Origin: Primula veris | Taxonomy: Eukaryota > Streptophyta > Magnoliopsida > Ericales > Primulaceae | Assembly: GCA_963682055.1 (NCBI GenBank) | Contig: OY821750.1 | Span: 4,404,501 to 4,468,500, forward strand | DNA: 64,000 bases | Direction of reading: 5' to 3' | Shown here: piece after piece, positions 12,299 through 22,489 of the stretch | Layout of the letters: each line of letters begins with the position of its first letter | How positions within the stretch are numbered: the stretch's first letter is position 1 | Notes under the pieces: generated by a model | What the model saw: only the letters and a program-made list of their open reading frames with translations | Databases searched by the model: none | What the model was told of the DNA's origin: nothing | Translations under genes and position numbers: made by a program

Positions 12299-12731
12299 AT
12301 ACCAAGCCAAAGACGACGGGATGATACTATCAAGAGAGAGTCCAAAGCTTAATGGCAAAATTCGAAAAGTGCGAGTTAATCCGAATTAACCGCACAGAAA
12401 ATGCACACGCCGATGCATTGGCAACCCTGGCCTTGACACTAACATTCGTAAACACTCGGTCAATCACAGTGGAACTACTGGAGACACCAAGCATCACCAG
12501 AAGGGTAGACCGAGTAATGTTGATACAGTACGAGCTAGGGTGGATGGAGGAAATGGTTCAATATCTGCGAAACGGGACGTTCCCGGTAGATAAGATAAAA
12601 GCACTCAAGTTAACAAGAAAGGTTCCCAAATTTTGGCTATCCGACCAAGACAAACTATACAAGTCAAGTTACCGAGGACCACACCTGCTATGCGTCCGCA
12701 CAGAACAGCAACAACAAATTTTGGAAGAAAT
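11805..12731 (+). repeat. Tandem duplication of about 463 bp inside pol
   Basis: Copy 1 is 11805-12267 and copy 2 is 12268-12731, joined at a CCATG microhomology. Copy 2 has one extra C ('GAGAGTCCAAAG' for 'GAGAGTCAAAG') and a few substitutions. The duplication covers the end of the archaeal-type RNase H and the connector to integrase. It terminates the long pol frame at 12298. Confidence 0.9.
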
Positions 12732-13788
12732 CCATGAAGGATCATGTGGAGCACACACCAAAGGAAGGTCCCTCGCCAACAAGACCATTACACAAGGATA
12801 ATGGTGGCCCTACATCAAAAGAGATGCCAACGTCTATGTCCAACGTTGTGACAAGTGCCAGCGATTTGCAAAAATACCTCGGCTCCCATCATCTATGATG
12901 ACCCCGGTATCGGCACCATGGCCATTCGCACAATGGGCAATTGATTTAGTCGGGAAGCTTCCCAAAGCACTAGGCAGTGTTGAATACTTGATTGTGGCTA
13001 CCGACTACTTCACAAAATGGGCCGAGGCTAAACCACTCGCACAAATCAAGGCCCAAAACGTCAAACAGTTCATCTGGGAACATATCATCACCAGATTCGG
13101 TATACCTTACGCCATCGTCGCAGACAACGGAACCCAGTTCAAAGATGCCAAGCTACAATTATGGTACAAAGAACTCGGTATCAGAAAGTTCTATTCGACT
13201 CCAACCTACCCACAGGGTAACGGCCAGGCCAAGGTATCAAACCGGACAATCCTAGATGGCATCAAGACAAGCTTAGCAAAAGCAAAGGGGAAATGGCCAG
13301 AGTGGCTTCTCAACGTTTTGTGGTCATGCCGAACTACACCCAAAACGGACACGAAGGACCCCGTTCAGCCTAGCATACGGTGTCGAGGCCGTCATACACA
13401 CAGAAGTCGGCCTACCCACACTTCGAACATCCCTAGTCGAACAAGGAAGCAATGAAGACAGAATGAGGGAAGAGCTTGACATGCTAGATGAAAAACGCGA
13501 GATAGCAACCCTTACCCTAGCAAAGTACCAACAAAGTGTGAAAAAAAATATGACAAGAGGGTGAAAGGGGCCAAGGAATTCATGGTAGGAGAATTGGTGC
13601 TAAGACGAGTAACTACCTACACAAGAAACGAGATACATGGCAAACTCAGTCCCAACTGGGAAGGCCTATACGAAATTGTCAAAAGAACAAGCCCGGTTTC
13701 TTACAAGATCAAAAGCGTTCTGTTCGACAATAGCAGATGAGAGAAAAATTCTTGGAACGTTGCTAATCTCAAGAAGCACTATCTGTAA
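12732..13788 (+). pseudogene. gypsy integrase, inactivated
   Basis: A zinc-finger-like N-terminus ('RCDKCQRFA') follows an in-frame TAA at 12799-12801. The catalytic core is next: 'WAIDLVGKLP' (first Asp) and 'VADNGTQF' (second Asp). The third acidic residue is lost: 'NGQAKVSNRTI' has Lys where the family has Glu. A frameshift near 13370 and a stop near 13562 follow. The C-terminal domain is still recognisable ('KLSPNWEGLYEIV') and ends at 'NLKKHYL', stop at about 13787. This integrase would be dead even without the stops. A polyadenylation-like AATAAATAAA lies at about 13845. Confidence 0.85.
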
Positions 13789-13868
13789 ACTAGTTTAACG
13801 CTATAGGTAATACTTTACCTCTTCCTTTGTAATGAAATTTTCCTTTGAATAAATAAAGTGCTTTGTTA

Positions 13869-14400
13869 TCATGTCTAAGAACCAAGTCCTCCAACGAACC
13901 GGAGGCATGTACAAGAAAAAGTCCTCCAACGAACCGGAGGCAATAGGGCTAAAGTCCCGAACAAGTCCTTCGACGAACTGAAGGCATGTCTAAGAAAATG
14001 TCCAAGAAAAGTTACAGACGGCATGTCTAAGAAAATGCCAAAGAAAATTCACAAGTCTTCCAACAAACCGGAGGCAACAGAGTTAAAGTCCCGAACAAGT
14101 CCTTCGACGAACTGAAGGCATGTCTAAGAAAATGTCCAAGAAAAGTTACAAACGGCATGTCTTAAGAAAATGCCAAAGAAAATTCACAAGTCCTCCAACA
14201 AACTGGAGGCAACAGGTTTAAGTCCCTAACAAGTCCTTCGATGAACTGAAGGCATGTCTAAGAAAATGTCCAAGAAAAGTTACAAACGACATGTCTAAGA
14301 AAATGCCAAAGAAAATTCACAAGTCCTCCAGCGAACCGGAGGCAACAGGGTTTAAGTCCCTAACAAGTCCTCCAACAAACCGGAGGGATCTCTAAGAAAC
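13869..14400. repeat. Tandem hairpin repeats after pol
   Basis: Three to four units of about 120-130 bp. Each contains short hairpins of the form CCTCC-AACGAACC-GGAGG (for example 13888-13905 and 13923-13940) and CCTTC-GACGAACT-GAAGG (13967-13984), separated by 'CATGTCTAAGAAAATG' spacers. The loop ACGAAC is constant while the stem varies with compensating changes. The array lies between the 3' end of plus-strand pol and the 3' end of the minus-strand ORFs. Confidence 0.85.
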
Positions 14401-14615
14401 AAAAGAAAAAAAAAACTAAATGCAGGTAAAACGAGATTCTTAAGTGATTCACGCCCGCATTACGGAGGCACAAGGAACGAATAAGAAGAACAAAAATCCA
14501 ACAATGAAATACCGGTACGGAAATAAGACGAAAAAATGCAATGTATACAAATAAAGCAAATGATGAATAGCCCGCATTACGGAGGCAACAATACTCGAAA
14601 AATAAAGAAAATAGC

Positions 14616-15251
14616 CTAAGAAGAGCTACTACATGAGGAGCACGTCGGTACTTGACCTAGCACAATCTCTTCGTCATCCGTCGCCGTGTCCTCATCCGTA
14701 TCCTCATCCTCAAAACGTTCCTGAGAAATAAGGCAATCGAAGTTGGTCGTATTAGCACCGACACGTTGCACTACTTCAAGCCGAGCGGCGAACTCTTTCC
14801 CCTTCGCGTGCTCGTGAGCATCAGAAGGTTCTTTACGACGAGCGTCGTCCAAAGGAAGCTGTCGAACTAGGGCCACGACCACCGAAGCATCATACCTAAG
14901 ACGAGAAGCATGGAAATACTTCATCAAGACGTTGGACCAGGATACCAACGACCTTAATTTACCAAGGTATTTGTCCTTCAAACGACAATATCGATCTAAA
15001 CGGTGCTCCTGAACCTCAACAACATGCTCGGCGCGTCGCACGTAATCACGAAAAGACGCCGCTTGGGTTTTTAACCTTTCCTTAAGTCGAGCACACTGAG
15101 CATGCAGTTTTTCGTTCTTACCCATTAGGTAAATATAAAGCCAATTGGCACGCGCTTCATTAGCCACACCAGATGAGGCCTCATCCCGGGCAGCACCAGT
15201 AGGTTCTTGCCCCGGACTACCAAGGGCCGGAGAACCAGCCTGGTGTGACAT
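14616..15251 (-). CDS. Antisense ORF 7 of gypsy element, coiled-coil protein
   Basis: 211 codons, starting MSHQAGSPALG. I recognise no family. The N-terminal 45 residues are Ala/Gly/Pro/Ser-rich. Residues about 48-140 are rich in Lys, Arg, Glu and Leu with a heptad-like pattern ('ARLKERLKTQAASFRDYVRRAEHV'). The C-terminus is strongly acidic ('EDEDTDEDTATDDEE') and ends in Ser/Cys repeats. A TATA-like TATAAAAGTATT on the minus strand sits at 15352-15363, about 100 bp before the ATG. It is the last member of the array and runs tail-to-tail with pol. Function unknown; related ORFs in Grande-type elements are also undefined. Confidence 0.6.
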   Translation of the reverse strand: MSHQAGSPALGSPGQEPTGAARDEASSGVANEARANWLYIYLMGKNEKLHAQCARLKERLKTQAASFRDYVRRAEHVVEVQEHRLDRYCRLKDKYLGKLRSLVSWSNVLMKYFHASRLRYDASVVVALVRQLPLDDARRKEPSDAHEHAKGKEFAARLEVVQRVGANTTNFDCLISQERFEDEDTDEDTATDDEEIVLGQVPTCSSCSSSS

Positions 15252-15405
15252 AGTAGCAGGTGCCTATAAAAAAAAATAGGGGGAGGAGACATGAATATTC
15301 ATCAAAAAGAGAGAAAAGACAGCAAATCAACAGAATAAATCAGAATAAAGAATACTTTTATACAAGTTGCATGAGAAAAGTCAAAATACAAAGCATTAAT
15401 TGAAG

Positions 15406-16016
15406 TTAGTCAGACAAGCCCTCGATAGAAGCCGAGGTCTCTACGGCATCAGCAAAATGAATATCCCGCAGCGAGATTATTCGCGTGCCCAAACGACTCT
15501 TCACCGAAGAATCCAAGCGGTTCAAGGCAGCCGTGGTCTCAGTTACCCGAGCCATAGCATCTACCATACGCTCCGCTCGGGTAACACCACGAGTGCCTTT
15601 CACATACTCATACACCTCTAGTGCACGAGCACGGGCCCAATACGCTTTCACGAAGGATAGTACAAGTCAGCGTCTTCAAAAATGGCCCCTAACACCAAAT
15701 TCAAGCTCGTCACCCGGCCCCGGGCATCATCCCGCAACCGACGAAGAGCTTCTAAAAGATCTTTAGCCTTTCCCTTATTTACAGTATAACGAGCCGTCTT
15801 CTTACTGAATTTCTCACCCAAAGTACGTAACCGAGTCGACAAGTTAGAAATATGAATATTCAACTCCTCGATTTCACGACGAGCAGAATTCTCTTCACAA
15901 ATAAGAGGTGAGTTAGAACCCTCGGGGTTCAAGACAGGCTGTTCACCTAAACTACAAGACGGCCCAGACCAAATCACCATAGCAAGGGGATTATCAGGTA
16001 CCTGACATGAGTTCAT
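15406..16016 (-). pseudogene. Antisense ORF 6 of gypsy element, frameshifted
   Basis: The reading starts at MNSCQVPDNPLAM (16016). It runs through a charged, coiled-coil-like segment ('ARREIEELNIHISNLSTRLRTLGEKF') to a stop at about 15648. The overlapping frame then continues 'KAYWARARALEVYEYVKG' to a stop at 15406. The overlap looks like one indel in a once-continuous protein of about 200 residues, the size of ORF 7. The minus-strand TATA candidate GTATATAATA lies at 16101-16110. No recognised family. Confidence 0.5.
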
Positions 16017-16195
16017 ATTCTTCAAAAGTACGAAGACAAGCAGCACGCAATGAAAAACAAAATGCAACAGAAAGGAAAACATGATGAAACAGACCAAAAA
16101 TATTATATACTCCCCAGAATATGAACATTGTACCATACAAAAAGCCCCACAACCGCGCACCAAAACAAAAACTACATTTAACTACATGTACTAGA

Positions 16196-18720
16196 TCAGT
16201 GGTCAACCTGCTCGGACGAAGGTCGGGGGGTCGAAGAACGAGGAGTGGCATCACCAGAACAAAGAGTGGCATCACCAGAATGAGGACGAGGGGCGGTGGA
16301 AACCAATTTCCCAGGCAACACCGGCAATTCATCATCCTGAATGTTCGCCCAATCTCGGGGAAGAGCAGGCGAAACACGGGGTGCTGGATAAGCAAATTTC
16401 GACCAGGCCGGGTGAGAGAGAGGAACCCTAGCCACGTTCAGAGCCCGAACATGATAGCTGAATGCGTAGAAATTTGCACTCCTCATGAACTTGCTCCACT
16501 CCTCTTCCTGAGCCGCCCTCAGAGAAGACAATTGGGCGTCCACTGCTTTCTTCTCAGCATCAAGCTTGGCATGATCCTCGGTCAGAGTTACCATTTTATT
16601 ACTCTCCTCGAGCAGACGCACATTCTTAGCCTCCAGCTTCCCATTTTCCTGGTGCAAGCGTATATTCTCGTCCGTCATCCTGTCATAATCCTCGGCCACA
16701 CTCAACGCCTTGGCCTTTTCCTCAGCAACGAGCTTCTCTTCGGCCAACAACTTGGCATTCTGCTCAGCCAAAAGCTTCTTCTCGGCCTCCAGTGCAGTGA
16801 ACTGATCCCTCAGCTTAGCAGTGATGAGGAACATCTGCAAGAGAACCACAAGTTACCAACAAATAGTAGGTAAAGAGGAGGAAACAAGGGGAGTAAAGGG
16901 AAATAAAGGGGAATAAAAGGAAACAAAACATACCCGAAGAGCATCCGCATTGGCCCGCTCAATGGCCGACACGGCAAGACGAGAAACAATGTCCTCTACG
17001 TCCTTATAAGCAAGGGGCCAAAGCGCAGTATAGCCCATCCTCATCGCTCGGGGCTGCTCCAGCAAATGACCACCACACCGAGCAATATAACGGGTCATTG
17101 ACTCCCCATCCACCTCCATTTTCTTTTCACCATCTCCAGCTCCCAAGAGGCTTTCCTCAGCATTTACCACCTCCTTCTTGACAGCCTCCACGACGACTTC
17201 CTCCTCCCCTACCTCCTTTTCAAACCGACCAGTCTCAGAGGCCACTTGCTTGGCCACCTCCTCCTCACCCCGAGGTGGCGAGATGCCAGGAAGAGTCATC
17301 GTCTCCTCTTCCATGTCATCAAAGTTCATGTGCGTGAACAAGTCATCATGACCCCTGAAACACAACAATGCCCATAGACCGGGCAAGGGCAAGCGTAACC
17401 AACAAAGACGTCACAGACTGAAAGACAAAAAACTGATAAAGAAGGGAAAACAAAATTACAACTAACAAAATCATTTAAACGTACCTCGTCTTCAGCCACC
17501 TTGTCCTCGGTGGAGACGGGCAAGCATGGACTCTCCCTTAGGGGAGTTGGCATCACCATCTCCGAGCTCACCTCAAGCACCCCCTCGCTCCTCGAGGTCC
17601 CAGATACCCTCGCCTTTTTTGAACTCTCTTCCTCGGGCTCCAATGACCATCGATGAGAACGAGAGGATTTTTTCCCTCCAAGGGCTGCAACACGAGGCTT
17701 GATGATCTTGAGGAAATCATCCTCTGTCTCACCGGGGATAGCAGGCAGAACGGTGCACCTATTCACCGGCCCCGCCACGTACCCCAACAGTTTAGGAGCA
17801 GCATGGTTAACCGCCTCCCTGGTCGGGCCAGGGCCCCACCACTTCCAAAGCGCTAACAAAACATCGGTATTGGGGGCACCGAGATCAGGCATATCGGGGG
17901 CAGAGGTAGCAGGCCCAGGAATTTGATGACCAGCAGGCACCAATTCCCCGATGCAATCATAATGCCAAGATTGTGTTCCTTATTGGTATCCGGAATATTG
18001 AGAATAATCCAGGTAAAGGAACGCGAAGTCTTCAGATAACAACTTCGGCGGTCAAAGTTAAAGAAATAAACCCCGAACACATCTTTGAGCTCGACACTCA
18101 CACCAGCCAACTCGGACAGTCTCTTAATACCGTTCAGAATACGGTAGCTATTAACAGCCAGTTGGCAAGGGGCAATCTGGAAGGCCTCGAAGAAAGAAGC
18201 CATCCAATCAGAGAAAGGAAGCTTTAACCCGCCGGTCAAGAGGGCCGATGACCGAATAGCCACCTCGCCAGCAGGAACTACCCCCAAGACCTCCTCTTCG
18301 GAGGTAGGAAGCCGTATTCGCACGTTGGCGGGTATCTCTGCACGACGCTTGAACTCCTCCTCGGTAAAGTCACTAACTTGAGCCAAACATTGGGTTAAAA
18401 TATCCTGAACAAAACGGCAAAAACAATTCATCAATACAGCAGCCACAGACAAAGCACACAAAAACGAGTTACATTCCCAATCCAATACAACAAATACAAT
18501 TGCTAATCAGCATAGACAGCCTAGACATAACCACAATCCTCACAACAAAAAATCGCACCAAGATAAAGATCCACAACCAACCCAATACAAGATTTTACAG
18601 AAGAATAAGAATAGATTAACGGAGAACACGATGACAAAGACCAATAAACTAAGAAAACGAAGCAACAACATATACAGTGAATCCCAAATATCAGGGGCAC
18701 TTACAGTCATTATGTTGGTA
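16196..18720 (-). CDS. Antisense spliced gene of gypsy element, PF04195-like
   Basis: Four exons are proposed on the minus strand: 18720-18715 (ATGACT, donor GTAAGT), 18404-17485 (acceptor TTGTTCAG, donor GTACGT), 17354-16934 (acceptor TTTCAG, donor GTATGT) and 16834-16196 (acceptor CTCTTGCAG). Exon lengths are phase-compatible at all three junctions. Exon 2 encodes a domain like the 'putative gypsy-type transposon' family PF04195 ('LLTGGLKLPFSDWMASFFEAF', 'IAPCQLAVNSYRI', 'FNFDRRSCYL'). Exon 3 is Glu/Val-rich, and exon 4 is a long coiled coil ('LEAEKKLLAEQNAKLLAEEK'). Exon 2 changes frame at about 17947, so at least one indel has broken it. The cellular role of this family is not established; domain assignment is from memory of its pattern. 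Confidence 0.6.
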
Positions 18721-19448
18721 GGAAAGAGACTGCAGCAACGAAGAGTTTATTCTTTTAAGAGAAGGTAGCAGCAGATGAAGAGAGAAGAACAAACCCTAGA
18801 GAGAGAATAAGAGAGATACACGTTGAGAAATTATGAGATGATAACAAAGAGAATTACTTCGAGAAGATAAAAGGAGTGGAGCCGCAAAAAAGGGAATAAA
18901 ATATTAACCGTCCTTTCGTGTGACAGAGGTTTCCCTCTTTTCAGCCACAGAAAAGTCAAACACCGTCAGATATTTCAAAATTCAACGCTCCAGATCTTGC
19001 CACGTCAAAAGGCATATCCCAGTAACCCATGCACTTCACATCATTGAACCTATATAAACGGCCAGTGGACACCACCACGAAAAGCTTACCACATACGCTA
19101 ACAATACTACTGCAGGAACCGTCGAGCAATATCTAAGTACCGAGGTGGAACACCGCACAAGAATAATGTAGAACGTTCCTAGCTCGACTGCACTTCAGCC
19201 TAAAGTCTAGCAACACTCTCCGGGGGGATAACCACGGTGTCCCATACCGAAGATACAGAACATAGTCTCAAAATGAAGAAACAGGCAAGCAGAGAAAAAT
19301 AAGCAGTAAACGAATTATAAAAGGAAGGCAGATAATAAAGTACTTTTATTCATCCACAAGGGGGAAAACAACCAGTTACAACGGATTCAATCCAAACAAA
19401 AAGAAAAACATTATTACAAAAACCATCCCCAAAACCTAGAACTACCCC

Positions 19449-19480
<32 letters not shown>

Positions 19481-19600
19481 GGCATCCTTCTTCGACAAGA
19501 GCCCCTTTTCCTTAATCAAGCGGGAAATACCATGGAAGTTCTGCCGTGAATGTAACAACATATTGTATCCAAAGGAAGACAGAAACAATAAGATACTTCT
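18721..19600. other. Promoter-side spacer within gypsy 3' region
   Basis: On the minus strand, 18720-18800 is pyrimidine-rich like a leader for the spliced antisense gene. No recognisable protein is seen. It contains a C-run followed by (CA)n at 19445-19479. Positions 19481-19544 are a partial repeat of the 3' end of antisense ORF 4 (19627-19702, sharing 'TTCCTTAATCAAGCGGGAAA'). Confidence 0.6.
19445..19479. repeat. C-run plus (CA)n microsatellite
   Basis: Twenty-one consecutive C residues followed by about seven CA units. Length is unreliable in any assembly. Confidence 0.9.
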
Positions 19601-19951
19601 CTATGTTTGCCGACTACCACCCTCATCGGCATCCCTCTTCGCCAAAAGCTCTTTGAGGCGCTCTTTTTCCTTAATCAAGCGGGAAATACCAACCTCCGCC
19701 TGTTGCAAAGCATAAGACTGAGATTTGCACTTCTCCTCGGCCTTATAATAAGCAGCCGTCTCTTCGTTCCAGTACTGTTTAAACCTCTTGCATTCAGTCT
19801 CAGAACACTTGAGAGCCACCTTCAGCCACGCAACCTCTCTCTCCTTTAACTCAAGCGGGGTCAAGTCCTCAGAAACAAGAGGAGGAAACCTAAAAAGGGG
19901 CTCATCCTCTATAATTTTCTTCTTGGCAGTGGATCTAGTAACAGGAGCCAT
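19601..19951 (-). CDS. Antisense ORF 4 of gypsy element, coiled-coil protein
   Basis: 116 codons from [12 protein letters not shown]. The longer open frame starting at 20041 would begin upstream of the likely transcription start. A TATA-like CTATAAATG on the minus strand lies at 20039-20046, about 90 bp before this ATG. The N-terminus is basic, then residues about 35-110 are a charged amphipathic coiled coil ('[21 protein letters not shown]'). No family recognised. Similar in size, start context and promoter spacing to the other antisense ORFs. Confidence 0.55.
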   Translation of the reverse strand: MAPVTRSTAKKKIIEDEPLFRFPPLVSEDLTPLELKEREVAWLKVALKCSETECKRFKQYWNEETAAYYKAEEKCKSQSYALQQAEVGISRLIKEKERLKELLAKRDADEGGSRQT

Positions 19952-20038
19952 CTCAGGAAATAGCAGGTTAAAAGAAACCAGAGTTGTAAAATAGGAGAGA
20001 AGGGAAAATATGATAATAAAATGCAAAACAATAGGGAG

Positions 20039-20046
20039 CATTTATA
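20039..20046 (-). promoter_or_regulatory. TATA box candidate for antisense ORF 4
   Basis: Minus-strand TATAAATG, 88-95 bp upstream of the ATG at 19951. Confidence 0.45.
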
Positions 20047-20302
20047 GGAAATCATAAGGCACAAAGTACAAACCGGTGCAATAGACGAAAAGACACAAGA
20101 TACGAGGTGTTACAACAGTTCAAAATATGAAAAGGCACGAAGTACGAAGAGATGCAATAAATGAAAAAAATACAGTACGAGGCTTTGCAGCAGTTCAAAT
20201 TAAATAAGGAAATTATGAATTACAAAAGGGAGCCCTAAAGTTAGCCATAGACAGGATAAGAAACAAGACAATGAAAATACATTAAAAGAAAAGAAATTAA
20301 AT

Positions 20303-20761
20303 TCAAGGACCAACAAGAGGGAAAACCGAACTGCCATACCGAGAAAAAGGCTCCCGAGGAGCAGCATGGTCATAGCGAGCCAACCGAGCTCGAAACGAGG
20401 AATTGATGACAGCCAAAGACTCATTCTCCCTAGTAAGAGCAATGACTTGACCTCTAAGCCGAGCATTTTCACCCACCATGCTAGCAAGGCCGTGAGCACC
20501 GTTGTCAAATTCTTCCTGCGCATGATCCCAAATCTCCTCGGCCTCATACCAAGAGTTGGCCAGATGATTTCTACGCAATAGCAACTGGTCGAGCTGATGA
20601 CTCAGGGCTGAAATCTTGGTCCACTTAACGGTATCCTCGGGATATGAGTCAAACAGACTCAAAGCCAGAATAACGTACTCCTCTTCAAGTTTAGCCATGC
20701 GGTGACAGACCCGAGACACCTCATCGTCTAAGTCCTTCATTTGACCATGATATCTCACCAT
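20303..20761 (-). CDS. Antisense ORF 3 of gypsy element, coiled-coil protein
   Basis: 152 codons from MVRYHGQMKDLDDE. The frame stays open upstream to 20848, but that ATG is only about 35 bp from the TATA box (TATAAATA, 20882-20889) and adds a hydrophobic stretch unlike its relatives, so the inner ATG is preferred. The protein is Leu/Glu/Arg-rich with heptads ('LSHQLDQLLLRRNHLANSWYE', 'LRGQVIALTRENESLA') and ends with an aromatic/Pro tail. No recognised family. Confidence 0.5.
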   Translation of the reverse strand: MVRYHGQMKDLDDEVSRVCHRMAKLEEEYVILALSLFDSYPEDTVKWTKISALSHQLDQLLLRRNHLANSWYEAEEIWDHAQEEFDNGAHGLASMVGENARLRGQVIALTRENESLAVINSSFRARLARYDHAAPREPFSRYGSSVFPLVGP

Positions 20762-20881
20762 GGGCTCATGTATTCTTAAAAGTGGGTATACAACAGAGAA
20801 AAGGAAAAAGAAGGGAAGGCAAGAATTAAGTAAGAGAAACTTATGCAAGATAATGATACCACTTGAAGAAAGATGGAAGGG

Positions 20882-20889
20882 TATTTATA
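20882..20889 (-). promoter_or_regulatory. TATA box candidate for antisense ORF 3
   Basis: Minus-strand TATAAATA within 'GCTCTATAAATACCC', about 120 bp upstream of the preferred ATG. Confidence 0.5.
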
Positions 20890-21150
20890 GAGCAAAAATA
20901 CTACGTCATTGACTGACAATGCTTGGGAACATGCATATCTGATTGACCATGTATGGGAAAACACATCTTTGGCAATCTGACACATGCCTCAGATATCACG
21001 TGGGTACAGTACGGTAAGAGAGAAAATAAACAACATATTCGATGATCTGACATTCCAAAAAACGACAAACGACAAACGCAACATGAAAAGGGGAGCAATA
21101 GAAGATGCAAATATATATTTCATTAATAAAAATAGGGTACACAGGCGTTC

Positions 21151-21262
21151 ATTACATCAGAGGATAACATCAAAAAGAAATCTATCACATCAGAGGATAA
21201 CCTCAAAAGGAAATCTATTACATCAGAGGATAACCTCAAAAGGAAACCTACTACATCAAAGA
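21151..21262. repeat. 33-bp tandem repeat, about 3.5 copies
   Basis: Unit built on 'CATCAGAGGATAACCTCAAA'. It lies downstream of antisense ORF 2 on its strand, so possibly in its 3' untranslated region. Confidence 0.85.
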
Positions 21263-21354
21263 GCAAGCGAACAAGAAACACAACCAAAAAAAAAAAAAAA
21301 AAGTGTGAGAGAAGAAAGTATAAAACAGAGAGTGCAAGAGAATAAAGCATAAAA

Positions 21355-21645
21355 TTAGGGTGAAGTTGGTCGGTATCGATGAGAGGGATCCGCAGGTATT
21401 ACATCTTGTAGCGAAGGATTCCTCCTCAGAACGTTGTTCTCATCGATCAAAGATTGATGAGGACGCCTGCAATAGTCCAACTCGGCCCTCAGCCAAGTCA
21501 ACTCCCTCACCATCTCGGCATGATGAGTACGCATCACTCTCATCTCTGCCTCAGCATCTCTTAACATCTTCAGTACATTACCATAAGAGGCTTCAAAAGC
21601 CTCTACTTTCAAGGCCAAAGCAGACCTAGAAAATGGGGCAGCCAT
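21355..21645 (-). CDS. Antisense ORF 2 of gypsy element, coiled-coil protein
   Basis: 96 codons from MAAPFSRSALALK. Residues about 10-70 form a clear coiled coil ('MLRDAEAEMRVMRTHHAEMV', 'LTWLRAELDYC'). The tail is polar and Pro-rich. TATAAATA on the minus strand at 21726-21733 is about 85 bp upstream of the ATG. No recognised family. Confidence 0.5.
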   Translation of the reverse strand: MAAPFSRSALALKVEAFEASYGNVLKMLRDAEAEMRVMRTHHAEMVRELTWLRAELDYCRRPHQSLIDENNVLRRNPSLQDVIPADPSHRYRPTSP

Positions 21646-21725
21646 TGCAATTTACAGGATAATAATATATATATAGCAGAAGGAATATATGGAGAGATTA
21701 TGAAGAAAGACAAGCTTCAAAGGAG

Positions 21726-21733
21726 TATTTATA
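21726..21733 (-). promoter_or_regulatory. TATA box candidate for antisense ORF 2
   Basis: Minus-strand TATAAATA in 'ATCTATAAATACTCC'. Same core as the ORF 3 box. Confidence 0.5.
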
Positions 21734-22147
21734 GATAAATTAAGAGAGGCAATAAAGTGGGGAATCACAACCGTTCGCCAAACGGTTTAAATAAGCGTAT
21801 GCATTAAAGAGATGCGACTGCTCAAAAGAGACTCTTGGATTCGTGCCATTATTTTGGAAAGGCATTTGCATCCATGACCTTACAGGGAAGTACACCAATC
21901 TTAAGAGTATTAAATAGGATTCTTTGCACAGGGATCGAGAAAACTCAGTGGATAAGATCATGCACAGGGTTCGAAGAAGCCCATTAATGACGCCACACAC
22001 GCGTGATAAAGAGAAATACAGTAAAGATAAATTACGTTGGGAAAATAAAACAGATAAGAACGAGAATTAGAAGATATTTTATTAATTCCAGAGACTCCAT
22101 TACAAAGAGAGGCCACAGTCAAACAAAAAAGAAATTACAAAAGCAAA

Positions 22148-22489
22148 TTATCCCGAGGAGGAGCTGGCTTCAACGTCATCCGATCCAGGTTTGGACCGAG
22201 CATGCAGCTCCTTGAAGGCAAGCTTATAAGCCCTTTTTGCCGCCTTATGCTTATCCCGGGAAGCCTCGAGCTTCTTTATCCGTTCATAGGCCCAATCCCG
22301 ATCAGCCATCATCACGTGATGAGCCGCGTCCATATCTGACAACCTTTTCCTGTAATCTGGTACCCTGAGAAATTCTCTTGCCACAACAGCAAACTTCCTC
22401 TTCACAATACGAGCTTTCTTGACCTCTTTCTCTAAGAAAGCAATGTATTCGGGAGAGTTGTCACCAGAAGAACCATTGGGAGAGGCCAT
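22148..22489 (-). CDS. Antisense ORF 1 of gypsy element, coiled-coil protein
   Basis: 113 codons from MASPNGSSGDNSPEY. A basic amphipathic centre ('LEKEVKKARIVKRKFAVVAR', 'ERIKKLEASRDKHKAAKRAY') is followed by an acidic/Ser tail ('DDVEASSSSG'), echoing the tail of ORF 7. TATA-like TATTATAAAA at 22544-22553 lies about 60 bp upstream. It is the ORF nearest the 3' LTR. No recognised family. Confidence 0.5.
   Translation of the reverse strand: MASPNGSSGDNSPEYIAFLEKEVKKARIVKRKFAVVAREFLRVPDYRKRLSDMDAAHHVMMADRDWAYERIKKLEASRDKHKAAKRAYKLAFKELHARSKPGSDDVEASSSSG

Noticed and set aside
13869..14400. Possible CRISPR-like array
   Set aside because: Units are long tandem copies with conserved spacers inside a plant retrotransposon; no unique spacers.
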